The translations under genes were made by a program, and so were the position numbers. A stretch of DNA of 64,000 nt from Eunapius fragilis. Lineage: Eukaryota > Porifera > Demospongiae > Spongillida > Spongillidae. Below the pieces are notes generated by a model, which was given only the letters and a program-made list of their open reading frames with translations, had not been told where the DNA came from and ran no database searches. The stretch's first letter is position 1, and each line of letters starts with the position of its first letter. The DNA is taken from assembly GCA_963681505.1 (NCBI GenBank), contig OY811976.1:8188149-8252148 (forward strand), given 5' to 3'. Of the stretch, positions 1-11,040 are shown piece by piece.

Positions 1-157
1 GGCTTGGAAGTTCCCTGTATGTATAACTTCTCAGGACCCAAACACCTCGTGTCAAAGCTTGACTGTCTTCTATCTCAAATACGAGCAAATTAGAAGGATG
101 GTTAATTATAAGTAGATACATTAAGAAAATGGACAAGACAAGCTACAGTTTAGTTAG

Positions 158-1573
158 TTAACAATCATAAAATGGATCTTCAACATTGCATTCAAATCCG
201 TCAAAGTCATCCACTGTTACCATTCCGTCGTCTGCATCATCATCTTCACTACCATCTTCATCCACTTCTTCCTCTTCATGATCACCATTGTCTACTTCTT
301 CCATAACTGCTGGTATCACATGAGGAATGTGTTGGAACATTTTATCATTATCATATCCATCAATATGTGCTGTGATACCACAAAGCATAAAAGACTGGAC
401 AATGATTTGAGGATTTATGCTTTCCCATGCAGCGAACACCCAGTCTATTACATGTTGCCTTGTAGGTTTCTTCAAGTTAGTTTGCTCAGTGAGTTGAGAA
501 CCAGGCTACCCAAAGCTCTTACATTTTTTTTTTGAAAGGACGGTTTACGGAAATATCCATTGGCTGAACTAGCGGTGTACATCCAGCTGGAATGAATAGA
601 AGATCACTATTGCAGTTTATTTTCACAGTTCTCATGTAATCTTCTACTGTGTGTGACTTGTATTTATCCACTATCAGCAGACATCTTTGTTCATCATAAC
701 CATACGTTATTCAACCACCAGTTGTACATTGGTGAAGTCATCCAACCGTTTGTGGTGGCTGTAACCCGTACATTGGCGGGGAAACTGAGAGACTTGCTTA
801 CCCTCGGGCCCAACTTTCCGCCCTAAAATAATCAACGCAGGTAGCTTTTCCCCTGCCCCATTTGCAGCTAGAGCAACAGTAAACCCTTTCTTAGTGGATT
901 TTTTTGTGGTAATTCTGATTGATTTGGTGCCAATTGCACTGTTGGTTTTGTTGGGAGCCATGTCGAATCGACACATAGTTTGATCCATATTTATTATATG
1001 CTCCGAAGAATAGCCATGCTTCGATCTCAGACCAATTATATCTGATCGAAATGCACGCAGAACATCCAAATAGTCATCTGGAATCTTCTGAGAGTCATTG
1101 GTGGCACACCGCAAAGAAACCCTATTGCGCCCTTTCCAACGTTTTAGCCACATGCTTGATGCCTTGAATGTTGGCGGGATGTTCATTTTAGGCGCAAGCT
1201 GTAATGCTTTAGCCGTTAATTGCTTGTTGCTTACAGGATGTCCAGCAGTTTGTTCCTCTGCGAGATATTCAAGTACTGCTGCATCCAACGCAACGTACTT
1301 ACATTTGCTTGAAAGACTGATGTGCCTCATGTGACTTGCATCTCTGTGTTTTTTAAAAACATCTTCCTTTTTCAACCAACTTCTAATCAGTTTTCTGTCC
1401 AAACCAAAACGATTGGCTGTAGCATGCCCATTACCTCCATTGGCGCGATGCCACTTAAGTATCTCTAGTATATGTTGGATGGTGTACAAGCTTCTATTCA
1501 AACTCATAGCAAACGGTAAATGCCAACGCGAAGACGAAAAATTGGCTGATAATATTATAACACTATAAATCAT
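158..1573 (-). pseudogene. pogo/Tigger-like DNA transposase, frameshifted remnant
   Basis: Three minus-strand reading blocks make one decayed transposase of the Tc1/mariner superfamily, pogo branch. The longest block (707-1573) has an N-terminal helix-turn-helix (LDRKLIRSWLKKED), a CENP-B-type second DNA-binding region (LKRWKGRN) and the first catalytic aspartate in INMDQT. A stop near 707 ends this block. In another frame (about 540-700) follow the second aspartate (LIVDKYKSH) and the third (LVQPMDISVNRPF), which is the DDD pattern of pogo transposases. After an A-run near 530, the block 158-475 gives the C-terminal part (TRQHVIDWVFAAWESI) and an acidic tail, typical of Tigger proteins. At least two frameshifts mean no active protein. 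I found no terminal inverted repeats. Function is from family knowledge; the decay is seen directly. Confidence 0.85.
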
Positions 1574-1689
1574 TTTGTTTGTATCAAAACGCTGCTAACC
1601 ACATAAACGCTGTGTACGATTGTTTTTGCATCGATCTCTTGTGTAGCTCGTTCTGGAGGACTCGTTGTGGTTCGGAACCTGCTGAGACC

Positions 1690-1987
1690 TCCATCTGAAG
1701 CTGGTGTGGTAGCCTCGTGACCTTCATCTGAAGTTGGTGTGGTAGCCTCTTGTGCTGAGACCTTCATCTGAAGTTGGTGTGGTAGCCTCTTGTGTTGAGA
1801 CCTTCATCTGAAGTTGGTGTGGTAGCCTCTTGTGCTGAGACCTTCATCTGAAGTTGGTGTGGTAGCCTCTTGTGCTGAGACCTTCATCTGAAGTTGGTGT
1901 GGTAGACTCTTGTGCTGAGACCTTCATCTGAAGTTGGTGTGGTAGCCTCTTGTGTTGAGACCTTCATCTGAAGTTGGTGTGGGTAGC
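1690..1987. repeat. 40-bp minisatellite, left block
   Basis: Tandem copies of a 40-bp unit (core GAGACCTTCATCTGAAGTTG followed by GTGTGGTAGCCTCTTGTG). Units differ by a few bases. The same array resumes at about 3365, so it is split by the LTR element at 1988-3364. Confidence 0.9.
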
Positions 1988-3364
1988 TGTGATGTAGTGG
2001 TTATGCTGTATATCTATTAGGGTGTGGCTATGCACATGCATGCTGCATGTTCTATGATTTGTATTGATTCATCGCGTGTGGATGGTTTTTGCGTAATTCT
2101 GGAGAATACCTGAACAGTCGGTTGCCCGCAAACTCTATAGTGGCGATGAGGGTGGGATATTATGAGAAGACATGGCGACGGCCATAGGAAAGATTGGAGA
2201 ATTCGACGGAGCAACTGAAGATTGGTGCAGCTACACCGAAAGGTTAGAGCACTACTTTAAAGCGAATAAAGTAGGGAACGAGGAAAAGAAAGATGCATTT
2301 TTGTCTTGCATTGGGAAAGAGACTTTTGGGTTACTTCGCGCCTTAGTAGCACCAGCGAAACCAAAAGACAAAACTTATAAGGCAATGGTCGAGACCCTAA
2401 CGAAACACCTAGCCCCAAAACCAATAGTAATAGCAGAGAGGTTTAGGTTTAACAAAAGGGACCAGAAGGAAGGGGAAGGAATCAGAGCGTATGTAGCCAG
2501 CCTTCAAAAGTTAGCCGAGCATTGTGCTCTTGGTTACAGTTTAGCAGACATGTTACGTGACAGATTAGTATGCGGAATCAGGGACGAAGGTGTACAAAAG
2601 CGTCTGTTAACAAAGTCCGACCTCACCTTTGCGAAGACTTTAGAAATTGCGGAGGTAGCAGAGAGAGCAAAAAGAGAGGCAGCTGAATTACATGAAGGGG
2701 TATTGGAAATACATAAGATTCCTTTGCACAACCCAAAACGTTCCTTTGACCGAGTAGCCAATAGCTGCTATCGTTGTGGAGGCAATGGGCATGGGCCAGA
2801 TAGGTATTACTTTAAAAAGGAGTTGTGTAGATGCTGCAACAAAAGGGGACATATAGAAAGGTTTGTAAATCAAAGGCCAGCAAAAGAAATTGCAAAGGAG
2901 GAGGAGGAAGATCAGGAAAGGAGAGAAGAAAATCAAGTGAACTGGGGTCAAGTCAACACAATAGGGAAGAAATGGAGTTCTAAAAAACCCATGTGCATAG
3001 ATATCATAGTGGAAGGGCGAATAGTAAAGATGGAACTAGATACCGTGTCCTTAATACCCCTCAACACCTACCAACAGAGGTTTTCACATATCCCCATGAA
3101 GTATTTGCTTCCAGGACTGAATTACAAGGGAGGAGTGTGATGTAGTGGTTATGCTGTATATCTGAGGTTTTCACATATCCCCATGAAGTATTCGCTTCCA
3201 GGACTGAATTACAGGGGAGGAGTGTGAGTAGTGATTATGCTGTATATCTATTAGGGTGTGGCTATGTGCATGTGTATTCTATGATTTGTATTGATTCATC
3301 ACGTGTGGATGGTTTTTGTGTAATTCTGGAGAATACCGGAACAGTCGGTTGCCCGCGAACTCTA
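1988..3364 (+). mobile_element. Gag-only LTR retrotransposon, deleted for pol
   Basis: The 5' LTR is about 1988-2137 and the 3' LTR about 3223-3364. Both start TGTGA and end GAACTCTA or AAACTCTA. They differ by several substitutions and indels, so the insertion is not recent. A 5-bp target duplication GTAGC flanks the element (1983-1987 and 3365-3369). A primer-binding-like TGGCGATGAGGGTGGG follows the 5' LTR. Between the LTRs is one Gag-like ORF ending in a stump of the protease; RT, RNase H and integrase are absent. An 87-bp tandem duplication (3077-3163 and 3164 onward) carries a partial LTR start just before the 3' LTR. Confidence 0.8.
2172..3140 (+). CDS. Gag-like protein of the deleted LTR element
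   Basis: The ORF encodes 322 aa. It starts 35 bp after the 5' LTR at ATG (MATAIGKIGEFDGATEDW), a start typical of Ty3/Gypsy Gag. The middle has the Gag capsid-type region (RFRFNKRDQKEGEGIRAYV). Residues about 197-230 carry two zinc-knuckle-like clusters; the first has tyrosine where the last cysteine is expected (CYRCGGNGHGPDRYYF) and the second lacks its final cysteine. The end resembles the start of a retropepsin (KMELDT), but the expected DTG-A core is interrupted, so the protease is not functional. The C-terminus runs into the duplicated 3' region. It is probably a decayed Gag rather than a host gene. Confidence 0.75.
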   Translation: MATAIGKIGEFDGATEDWCSYTERLEHYFKANKVGNEEKKDAFLSCIGKETFGLLRALVAPAKPKDKTYKAMVETLTKHLAPKPIVIAERFRFNKRDQKEGEGIRAYVASLQKLAEHCALGYSLADMLRDRLVCGIRDEGVQKRLLTKSDLTFAKTLEIAEVAERAKREAAELHEGVLEIHKIPLHNPKRSFDRVANSCYRCGGNGHGPDRYYFKKELCRCCNKRGHIERFVNQRPAKEIAKEEEEDQERREENQVNWGQVNTIGKKWSSKKPMCIDIIVEGRIVKMELDTVSLIPLNTYQQRFSHIPMKYLLPGLNYKGGV

Positions 3365-3595
3365 GTAGCCTCTTGTGATGAGACCTTCATCTGAAGTTGG
3401 TGTGGTTGCCTCTTGTGCTGTGAGACCTTCATCTGAAGTTGGTATAGTAGCCTCTTGTGTTGAGACCTTCATCTGAAGTTGGTGTGGTTGCCTCTTGTGC
3501 TGAGACCTTCATCTGAAGTTGGTGTGGTAGCCTCTTGTGTTGAGACCTTCATCTGAAGTTGGTGGCCTCTTGTGCTGAGACCTTCATCTGAAGGA
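3365..3595. repeat. 40-bp minisatellite, right block
   Basis: Continuation of the 1690-1987 array after the LTR insertion, with six or so shorter or variant units ending near 3595. Confidence 0.85.
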
Positions 3596-4052
3596 TTTTA
3601 AGTAGTTTTGTGTAACCAAAATCGCAGTGCGAGAGTGTGAGTTTTAGTAACGATGCATTTTCATCAAAAAGCAGAGGTAAATTCTCCAAAAGTGCCTTGC
3701 ATGTGTTTAGAAATGTTTCTTGCTTCGCATCCAATACTCATATTCACTTGGAGATTTACCGTTCAAGAAATATGACGGCCCTAAACCACAATGAATATCA
3801 GAAGTTGCTACGACGAATCAGGTAAAATAGACGGACATCGAAAGCGTTTTGTAGAAATACAAATGGTTGTTTTATTAGAGTTTGAAATAGGTCAGTCCCA
3901 GCGCTTATGGTTACGGAGATGCGCTTGTTTAAAAAACATGCTACTTTTTGTAAGGTCTCGGGTTGGGGGCGGAGGGGGGCGGAGCTTATTCGTGGTACTT
4001 TACGGTACTACAAAACACAAATAAATACCCTCACATGTACGCATGTACATAC
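3596..4052. other. Unique spacer without a recognised gene
   Basis: No coding pattern is visible. The truncated sphingomyelinase gene on the minus strand should continue into this stretch with its sixth exon, but nothing resembling it is present. This is therefore the deletion or rearrangement side of that gene. Confidence 0.6.
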
Positions 4053-4242
4053 CTGTTAACAGGACTTGTATCATGGTTGCCAATGGCGCTGTATACCGGC
4101 TTGGAGGGGAGGTACTTCCTAATAAGGTCATACGTCACTCCAATATTATTCAGCTGAAGGCATAAAGGACCCAGTGAGTGTAACAATGATGGCCACACCC
4201 AGCAATTTTGAATAGCATACCAACTTGTTCAAGTTGCATCTT

Positions 4243-4790
4243 ACAGTTAACCCCACCTTCCCACCACTTCCCCTCCCACTTTACCACCCTCACTCCTCCC
4301 ACCTTACCACCACTTCCCTCCCATCTTACCACTCTCTCCTCCCACCACTTCCCCTCCCACCTTACCACCCTCACTTCCCACCACTTCTTACCACCCTCAC
4401 TCCTCCCACCTTCCCACCACTTCCCCTCCCACCTTACCACTCTCACTCCTCCCACCTTACCACCCTCACTCCTCCCACCTTACCACCACTTCCCATCCCA
4501 CCTTACCACCTTACCTTTCAACCACTTCTCCTCCACCTTACCACCCTCACTCCTCCCACCTTCCCCTCCCACCTTACCACCCTCACTCCTCCCACCTTCC
4601 TACCACTTCCCCTCCCACCTTACCACCCTCACTCCTCCCACCTTCCTACCACTTCCCCTCCCACCTTACCACCCTCACTCCTCCCACCTTACAACACCTC
4701 ACTCCTCCCACCTTACCACCCTTACTCCTCCCACCTTCCTACCACTTTCTCCTCCCACCTTAACACCCTCACTCCTCCCTTCTGACATCA
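4243..4790. repeat. CT-rich minisatellite in intron 4 of the truncated gene
   Basis: Irregular tandem copies of CCCACCTTACCACCCTCACT and shorter versions such as CCCACCACTTCCCCT. The intact paralogue lacks this expansion. Long open frames here (TLPPSLLPP-like) are repeat artefacts. Confidence 0.9.
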
Positions 4791-5867
4791 TCCCAATATC
4801 CATAATTACGAATACCGGTACATGTATATAACTCATAACAGTAAGAGTCACAAGTACAGTAGGGACTATCAACTATCACTACTTAACAGCACATACAATC
4901 CCATTTAGTCACTGAGACAGAACCCCCCCCCCCCCCCCCCCCCTCCTTCCCTTTAATCGAACCTTGGCTCTTGAATATATACAAAAGAATGTAGGTCAAA
5001 TATGCACTCTTTGCTGTGGACAATAGAGCAGGTCTACTCCACTCAGCACAAATGGTACCAACCAAACCACAGCCCGCCCCCCCCCCCCCCCCCCCCCCAC
5101 CCCACCATCATAAGGTGTCTTTAGGCTACCCCAATACACTCATACCATGTAATATGCACACCCATAAACAACCAAACACTAATTTATGTCCCCATTCCAT
5201 ACCACGTTTGTTCTGGTCTCACTCCAGACATCATGAGAAGGCAGATCTCCTGTGACATAGATCCAGTCGAAGGGGTCCTGGATGCTGGCTAAGAACTGGA
5301 ATGCATTCTCTACCAACCAGAGGGGAGGGTCACATGCGTAGTCACCCCAGAACCCTGCAGTGTTGGTGGGAGTTGTGCCTGGTGTAGTGTTTGTGGTGTG
5401 GAGGGAGGAAGAAGTGAGAATGAGTGAAAGAGGAGAAAGGAGATGAGAACAATAAAGCATGGAAAAGGAAAGAGAAGATGAAACAGCCTAAAAAGAGGAG
5501 AGAGATGAGAGAAGGGAAGGGAATGGCAGACCAGTCACACAAGCTGCTACATGTGCCCAATATCCAACAAACCTATAAGTAGCAACACTAGTTACATTAG
5601 TAGGAGGGGTAGGTTCTTAAGGTTGAAGTGTGCATGGTTTCCATGGCTCCCATACAATAATACCTTTGGCATTTGGAATACGGCAACAAAGAGGTTCTCC
5701 GCACTGATTGGTCAGACCAGGGACGTAAAGAGGGTCATAGTGGATGTCAGAGAGGTGAAGTATCCTGCTCACAGGAGAGCCAGGCTGTAAAAACAAGTCC
5801 TCATCAAATTATACTTATCCAACACAGACTCACACACAAGCATACCACCCACACACCAAACATTCAC

Positions 5868-5877
5868 ACCACACACA

Positions 5878-5938
<61 letters not shown>
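5868..5938. repeat. (CA)n microsatellite in intron 2 of the truncated gene
   Basis: Almost pure CA dinucleotide run. Other homopolymers lie nearby: C-runs at about 4923-4942 and 5079-5098. Confidence 0.95.
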
Positions 5939-5940
<2 letters not shown>

Positions 5941-6583
5941 TGATAACACAAACCCTAGGCTTCACCAAACTTTCACCAATACATGCTTTTTTATTAAACA
6001 CTGAGGTACCCCATATAACTCCCGCCCACCACACAAAATGGGCGGCTAATCAACTACGCGGGCAGTCTCATACCGGAGGTGCGGGAACAGGACGGACTGG
6101 AGGCTTTGGGATGTCCGGAAGCGAGACGTTCCAGGGCTTTGTGGGGTTCGGAGGAGCTGGACAGCTGGAAACCAGGCGACTGCATATTAACTGAGGACTA
6201 GCCACCTCCACGTTCAATACGGTGAGAACTTCGTCCTGTGAACAGAACCGGAAAACAAACGGTGCATGGGCCGCAGAGAAAATAAAACATTTGGGGAACG
6301 TACCTTGAATAAATGTACTAATCCACTACAAACAGTAGAGTCGACATTTTTAAGCTTAAGGGACACACATATGCGGATCACGACATCGGCGATAAAGTCC
6401 TCGCTCCATTTCTCCCTGAACAGCGCCTGGATAACTGAAACCACCGATTCGCACACCTCGCAACTTATGGTGTTGTCGTAGGAGAGAGAAACGGGTACAG
6501 CCCCTCCTGTCCTGTCAAGAAGGAGCGCAGCGGCTACAACATAACACGTTAGCAGACACATTGCCTGTGGCATCCCCGGCCGA

Positions 6584-6602
6584 AAACACGTGACTTTTAT
6601 AA
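6584..6602 (-). promoter_or_regulatory. Possible TATA box and CACGTG E-box of the truncated sphingomyelinase
   Basis: Read on the minus strand, TATAAAAG is followed directly by GTCACGTG, some 10-30 bp upstream of the ATG at 6573. GTCACGTG matches eight positions of the CLEAR motif (GTCACGTGAC) bound by TFEB at lysosomal genes in vertebrates. The TATA element sits close to the ATG, so either the 5' UTR is very short or the element is fortuitous. Confidence 0.35.
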
Positions 6603-6742
6603 GGCTATGTCAACAACAAGCCGCACAATAGCTAGGAATTTAATTAATAATTATTCCAACCGCGTTCGTGTACACAGTGCGGTTTAGACTAGATGTACAG
6701 ACAGACCGCATTAACTTTTGAAGTCATGTGATGAATTCATGT

Positions 6743-6927
6743 CCACAGGAAAAAATATCGTATTCCCAGCCCTGGGTTTACCCTGGATTTTGTACAACGA
6801 TCCCAGATTGATCCCAGAATTTCCCAGGTTGATAGGCTGTTAACAAAATTCACAGTTGATTTAGTCGTTATCAACCTGGGATCGTTGTACAAAATCCAGG
6901 CTGGGAATACGATATTTTTTCCTGTGG
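6743..6927. mobile_element. MITE-like foldback element, 185 bp
   Basis: The ends are perfect inverted repeats of about 29 bp (CCACAGGAAAAAATATCGTA at the left, its complement ending CCTGTGG at the right). A second inverted pair (GATCGTTGTACAAAATCCAG and its complement) lies inside. It has no coding capacity. The non-autonomous transposon call is inferred from structure. Confidence 0.75.
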
Positions 6928-7515
6928 TCAGTATCGTAGTTGCACCAAACCTTTGCTCGCGTGGGTCAAGAGTAAAAATTATGCATGGAGACAGATCTAG
7001 ACGCAATGGTTGGCAAGCATATTAAAATGATGGGGGAAGTCACCACGCAAGCAAATCAAAATCATGCTGCATACATATGTACAAACCGTATATATTATCT
7101 CTGGTATATACACGTGTACAAATGTGTGTATACAAAGTGTGCTTCCACCATCTGTCAGTTAAGTCCACCAAACCTAAACTGTCCAGTAAATCTCTTTACA
7201 ATTTCAAGATATTGCTTGTCAAAGGCGAGAAAGATTCACTTGGTGCAAGAGACACAGTGGACTATGCAACAAGAAGTAGAACTGTGCTAGGTAGCATGCT
7301 ACCTTTTTAAATGCACAATGTACTACAATAATATACCATTCATATGCATTATGTATGAGCATGCACAGAGAAAACCCCGTGTTTTAGTTGTGTAGCAGTC
7401 ATGTGCGCCCATCCACGTGGGAGTATGTGGAGCAACTGGATGCCCATATGTTCACTCACACGCTGAGAAATGTCTGCCCGGGTTGTATGTGAGACATGAC
7501 AGACCAAGGCTTGAT

Positions 7516-7722
7516 TTATAACATTAGGAGCAACTGCATTTCAAAATGCAAAAGTAAAAACATTACCTGCTGCTTGATAGGATCCAACAGCAAGTCAGTA
7601 GCTTGCAATGATCTTGCAAGGATGGCTCTGGACATTCCATTGTACATGCAAGAATGATGCTGAGCCTGCCATATAGATCTCCCTTTTTTGCATAACTCTC
7701 CCTTGACCCTCTTGGACATCAT
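7516..7722 (-). pseudogene. LINE reverse-transcriptase C-terminal fragment, decayed
   Basis: One minus-strand frame gives MSRAILARSL and a neighbouring frame gives DLYGRLSIIL. Together they resemble the end of the module seen better at 9223-9600 (IYSRLSLTL then ARAILARC). A frameshift separates them. The call rests on similarity to the two better copies in this window. Confidence 0.45.
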
Positions 7723-7756
7723 TTCATTACTTGTAGGCGTGGAGGTGATTAGTCTG

Positions 7757-7803
7757 GGAACCAGACCATATGTTTTCTTCTATATGGTCTGGTCCCCAGA
7801 CCA
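7757..7803. repeat. Short hairpin around CCAGACCATAT
   Basis: GGGAACCAGACCATAT is followed after a short loop by ATATGGTCTGGTCCCC. This is probably a relic of a foldback element. The rest of 7800-9200 is AT-rich and I see no gene in it. Confidence 0.6.
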
Positions 7804-9222
7804 GGAGGTAATGTGGTGGCATGACTAAGTGGTGTACTGCCATTGGGCTCATCTTGGTGTCCTCACCACTTACCATAGCCAAACCCACCCTGCTGACCTC
7901 TTGTTGGCCAATTAGCTACAGACAAGACAGCTGCCTTCAATACATTTGTGACCTCTCCACCTCATATTCTCACCTTGATGGAAGCAGGAGTATCTGCAGG
8001 TTCAACTGCCCTAACCACTAAAGAGAGAAATCGCAAGGCCAATGATGCCAAATGCCACAAACGTGGCTGGTTGTGTGTCACCCTGGTCACTGAGATTGTA
8101 GTGCAAGGAATGCCATAACCAAACACCCTTAAATTTAGCTATCGAATGTTCTGTAAGTTCATACAGTTCAAGCATGATTGTGCTGGCTTGTGCTTGAGAA
8201 GGGATGGTCAATTAGGCTCCAAAGGAGGTGCCTAACACCTTTTCAACTGACCAATGAAAGTAATGCGTGTATCTTAGTAGAGATCATAACTCTATATATG
8301 ATTAGCAAGTAATTTACAAAGCGGGTGAAGCCGTGAAGGCATGACGGCATCAGTTGTCAATTTGTATGACTTTGCTCCGTACCCCGGTGGCTATCCCTCC
8401 GCCTGTGCGTGATTTATCAACACCTTTGAAACATCAGAACATACTGCATTATAGAGGCCACACCCTTAAAGGACACAACTCTAAAGGCTTCTGATTGGTG
8501 GTGTATGGTTTGGAATGGACAAGGAATTAATAAACCGCATCTTTACAAGTCTACAATGAAGACACGCATTCGCAACCCTTTATCAAATACATCTCTCACA
8601 CTTTTGGGTGGATCATTCCACTGTTGGATAACCTGCAGTTGGACGCTAGCTATGCTTCAGTTGTGCATGCATATAAATTAAGTCCACCACCCTATTTAAG
8701 GGTTGTGGCCATCCTTAAATAAGGGTCACAATTATATTAGAAGTAAGTTACTGACCATAGACACCATAACATTTTATTTAACAAACCTGATTTTTCTTGA
8801 AATTCAGTTGTTTCAGCTATATCTACATCCTTATTTGGCAAAATCTTATGATGCCGAATGCTTCACATCACTTCAAAATTGATACATTTTTAATAATTTA
8901 ATAAGGGTGAATTCATTTTCCTTTTCCCTAAATCTTGTTCACTTCCTTTTTACACCACCTTTAATTTGCCTTCAATTCCTACACCCCACATATTTCTTTT
9001 TGGAGAATGTTTTTCTTCATAGTTGTCATGTTTAGGATCAAGCAATATCAATCTGCAGTTAGAAACCCACTCAAGTACAAAATTTATACAATGCACACCC
9101 GCTAGCAACTGTTGACAATTTTAATTCATCAATTCACCTTGCAATTTCAGACAGCAAGGTCGATCTCTTGGCTGTGTAAAACCCTTTCAACTTGATACTT
9201 CATTAATTTTATTATTCATTTA

Positions 9223-9600
9223 TTGTTTTCTTATTTTTTAGCTGCATTTGATATAAAGGTCATCAATCCGCTTAATTTGCAATTTATACAAGAAGCGGCT
9301 CAAACCTGTGGTCATGCAGCTGAGATGGGAGAAGAGGCCAAGCACTCAAGAAATGATGAGGCATGTGCCCTTAAAGGACGGTCATGCATCCCTTTGGTTG
9401 TGGAGGTGTTTGGGGGATGGGGCAATGAAGCTATCAATGTACTTCTGGCCATATCCAAAAAGGTAGCCACGCATCTATGTCGACCTCTGAATGAGGTTAT
9501 GTCGGGCATCTACAGTCGCCTCAGCCTCACCCTCATGAGGCAGAATGCCAGGGCAATTTTGGCCAGATGTGTCTCACCAAATACTTGCTTTGACTTTTAG
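9223..9600 (+). pseudogene. LINE reverse-transcriptase C-terminal module
   Basis: An open frame of about 120 residues preceded by a splice-acceptor-like TTTTTTAG at 9232-9240. It reads AAFDIKVINPL, then CIPLVVEVFGGWGNEA, then IYSRLSLTLMRQNARAILA. From memory this is the conserved tail (G-W-G-x-E-A, then an R-L ending) of non-LTR reverse-transcriptase proteins common in sponge and cnidarian genomes, detached from its polymerase domain. No start codon of its own is convincing. It could instead be a captured exon, but no neighbouring exons were found. Confidence 0.6.
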
Positions 9601-9771
9601 TTATTTGTAGTGCATATGTTTTAAATTAATGTATTCTGATATGAAATTATTATTAAAAAGTTATTATTTTTAATAATATAGGAATACAATAAATAAATAT
9701 TTAGGAGGAGAAACAACATGCATGAATTATTTAAAAATCATGCTACAGTTCAATAAACTTTAAGATGGGAA

Positions 9772-10122
9772 CCACCTGGCCATGGAAAGGATTGCTGTCG
9801 CATTTGCCCTCACCAGATGCAAGTTGAGCCTGCTATACAGGTCAGACAGCACAACTGACTTTGGTTTGCCCGATATGATGGCAAGACGGGAGGCAAGCAT
9901 CTTAAACGAGTCCATGGCTTCCTTTCCCCAAGCACCATAGGACTCCGTGACCAGAGGTACACAACACCAGCCCAAAGCATTGCATTTGGGGTCATTCTCA
10001 GTATGCTTTCGTAAAAAATAAAATAAAATAAACAATTTTAATTCGTAAATTAAACCATATTTACTACTATACGTACGTCCGCGTAACTTATAGGAACGAC
10101 CACCTCCCACACAAAAATACAT
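9772..10122 (-). pseudogene. LINE reverse-transcriptase C-terminal module, second copy
   Basis: The minus-strand frame carries CNALGWCCVPLVTESYGAWG, then SDLYSRLNLHLVRANATAIL. It is the same module as 9223-9600, in the opposite orientation and about 170 bp away, with a different sequence. No polymerase domain is attached. The opening residues (MYFCVGGGR) are probably non-coding. Confidence 0.6.
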
Positions 10123-10286
10123 GGCAACGCGTACTTAGCGACCATGCTTCGTGCCACAAAACCTACATGCCTGTACAGGTAACAATGTCATCACATGCAG
10201 TAACAATTAATGCAATGCTATTGTGATTCACTCTCAAGTCTCATCGTATAGGCCGAAAACATGTAGTTACTATCTGAGAATAATAA

Positions 10287-10400
10287 ATATAGGTTAGACA
10301 ATAGCAACGCGTACGTAGCAACCAATACATTATCGTGCAACGCGATAACGATAAAGGGAGGGATTCTAAGTGCCAGTGGGCGGGATTCTGGCACTTAGAA

Positions 10401-10437
<37 letters not shown>

Positions 10438-10908
10438 ACACTGGCACTTAGAGTCCCTCTCTAGGTTTCTACCGCGTTTAGATACCTGCAATTGACCAAT
10501 CAGATTGCGCGAATCACTTCCGCTATTGTCTAAATGGAATTAGACAATAGCGGAAGTGATTCGCGCAATCTGATTGGTCAATTGCAGGTATCTAAACGCG
10601 GTAGAAACCTAGAGAGGGACTCTAAGTGCCAGTGGGGGGGATTCTAAGTGCCCGGGGCACTTAGAATCCCCCCCACTGGCACTTAGAATCCCTCCCGTTG
10701 TCGTTATCGCGTTGCGCGATAATGTATTGGTTGCTACGTACGCGTTGCTATTGTCTAAATTGGTTAGACACTGAAACCGAGGGATCTACTTTTAGAATCC
10801 CCTCGGGCCCTTAGTAGCGCCCTCGCTACCGCTCGGGACGCTACAGCCCAGGGCCCTCGGGGATTCTAAATCACGTAGATCCCTCGGTTTCAGTGTCTAA
10901 CCTATATG
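10287..10908. mobile_element. Nested palindromic (foldback) element, about 620 bp
   Basis: An outer inverted repeat (ATATAGGTTAGACA at the left, TGTCTAACCTATAT at the right) encloses two palindromes. The first, about 10295-10757, has arms of roughly 225 bp meeting near 10527. The second, 10762-10902, has arms beginning GGTTAGACACTGAAACCGAG. A long C-run (about 10402-10437) breaks the left arm of the first. There is no ORF. The whole could fold into a very long hairpin. Confidence 0.8.
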
Positions 10909-11004
10909 AAGTATTTGTATTGCGCGGGCATGTTGTATAGGTTGCGTAGTAACCGTATATTAGAACAGGTGGTAGATTACATATGCAGAATTGGGTTATT
11001 TTAT

Positions 11005-11040
11005 AATTGCCCGTGTTTGGACACGGGCAATTATATGTTG
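11005..11040. repeat. Short perfect hairpin
   Basis: ATAATTGCCCGTGT, then a short loop, then ACACGGGCAATTAT. It is not followed by a T-run and lies in gene-free sequence. Confidence 0.6.

Larger units (their letters stand above)
4053..6573 (-). pseudogene. SMPD1: Acid sphingomyelinase, truncated inverted paralogue (exons 1-5)
   Basis: Minus-strand exons: 6304-6573 (ATG, hydrophobic signal peptide, first part of the saposin B domain, ISCEVCESV), 6074-6235 (end of saposin domain and proline-rich linker), 5664-5784 ([13 protein letters not shown], metal ligands), 5203-5378 (YVTGDLPSHDVW), 4053-4153 ([12 protein letters not shown]). All junctions have AG/GT and keep phase, and exons 3-5 match the complete plus-strand copy exactly in length (121, 176, 101 nt). 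Nothing encodes the second catalytic half (the histidine motifs after GNHD). Intron 4 is swollen by a CT-rich minisatellite. No stop interrupts the five exons, so a short transcript is possible, but an active phosphodiesterase is not. Exons 1-2 differ clearly from the other copy while exons 3-5 are nearly identical. Confidence 0.85.

Noticed and set aside
1690-3595. CRISPR-like array in the 40-bp repeats
   Set aside because: Units are contiguous with no unique spacers, and the context is animal DNA.
4208-4831. Proline/leucine-rich frames of about 200 residues
   Set aside because: They translate the CT-rich minisatellite in the truncated gene's intron 4; no start context, no conservation pattern.
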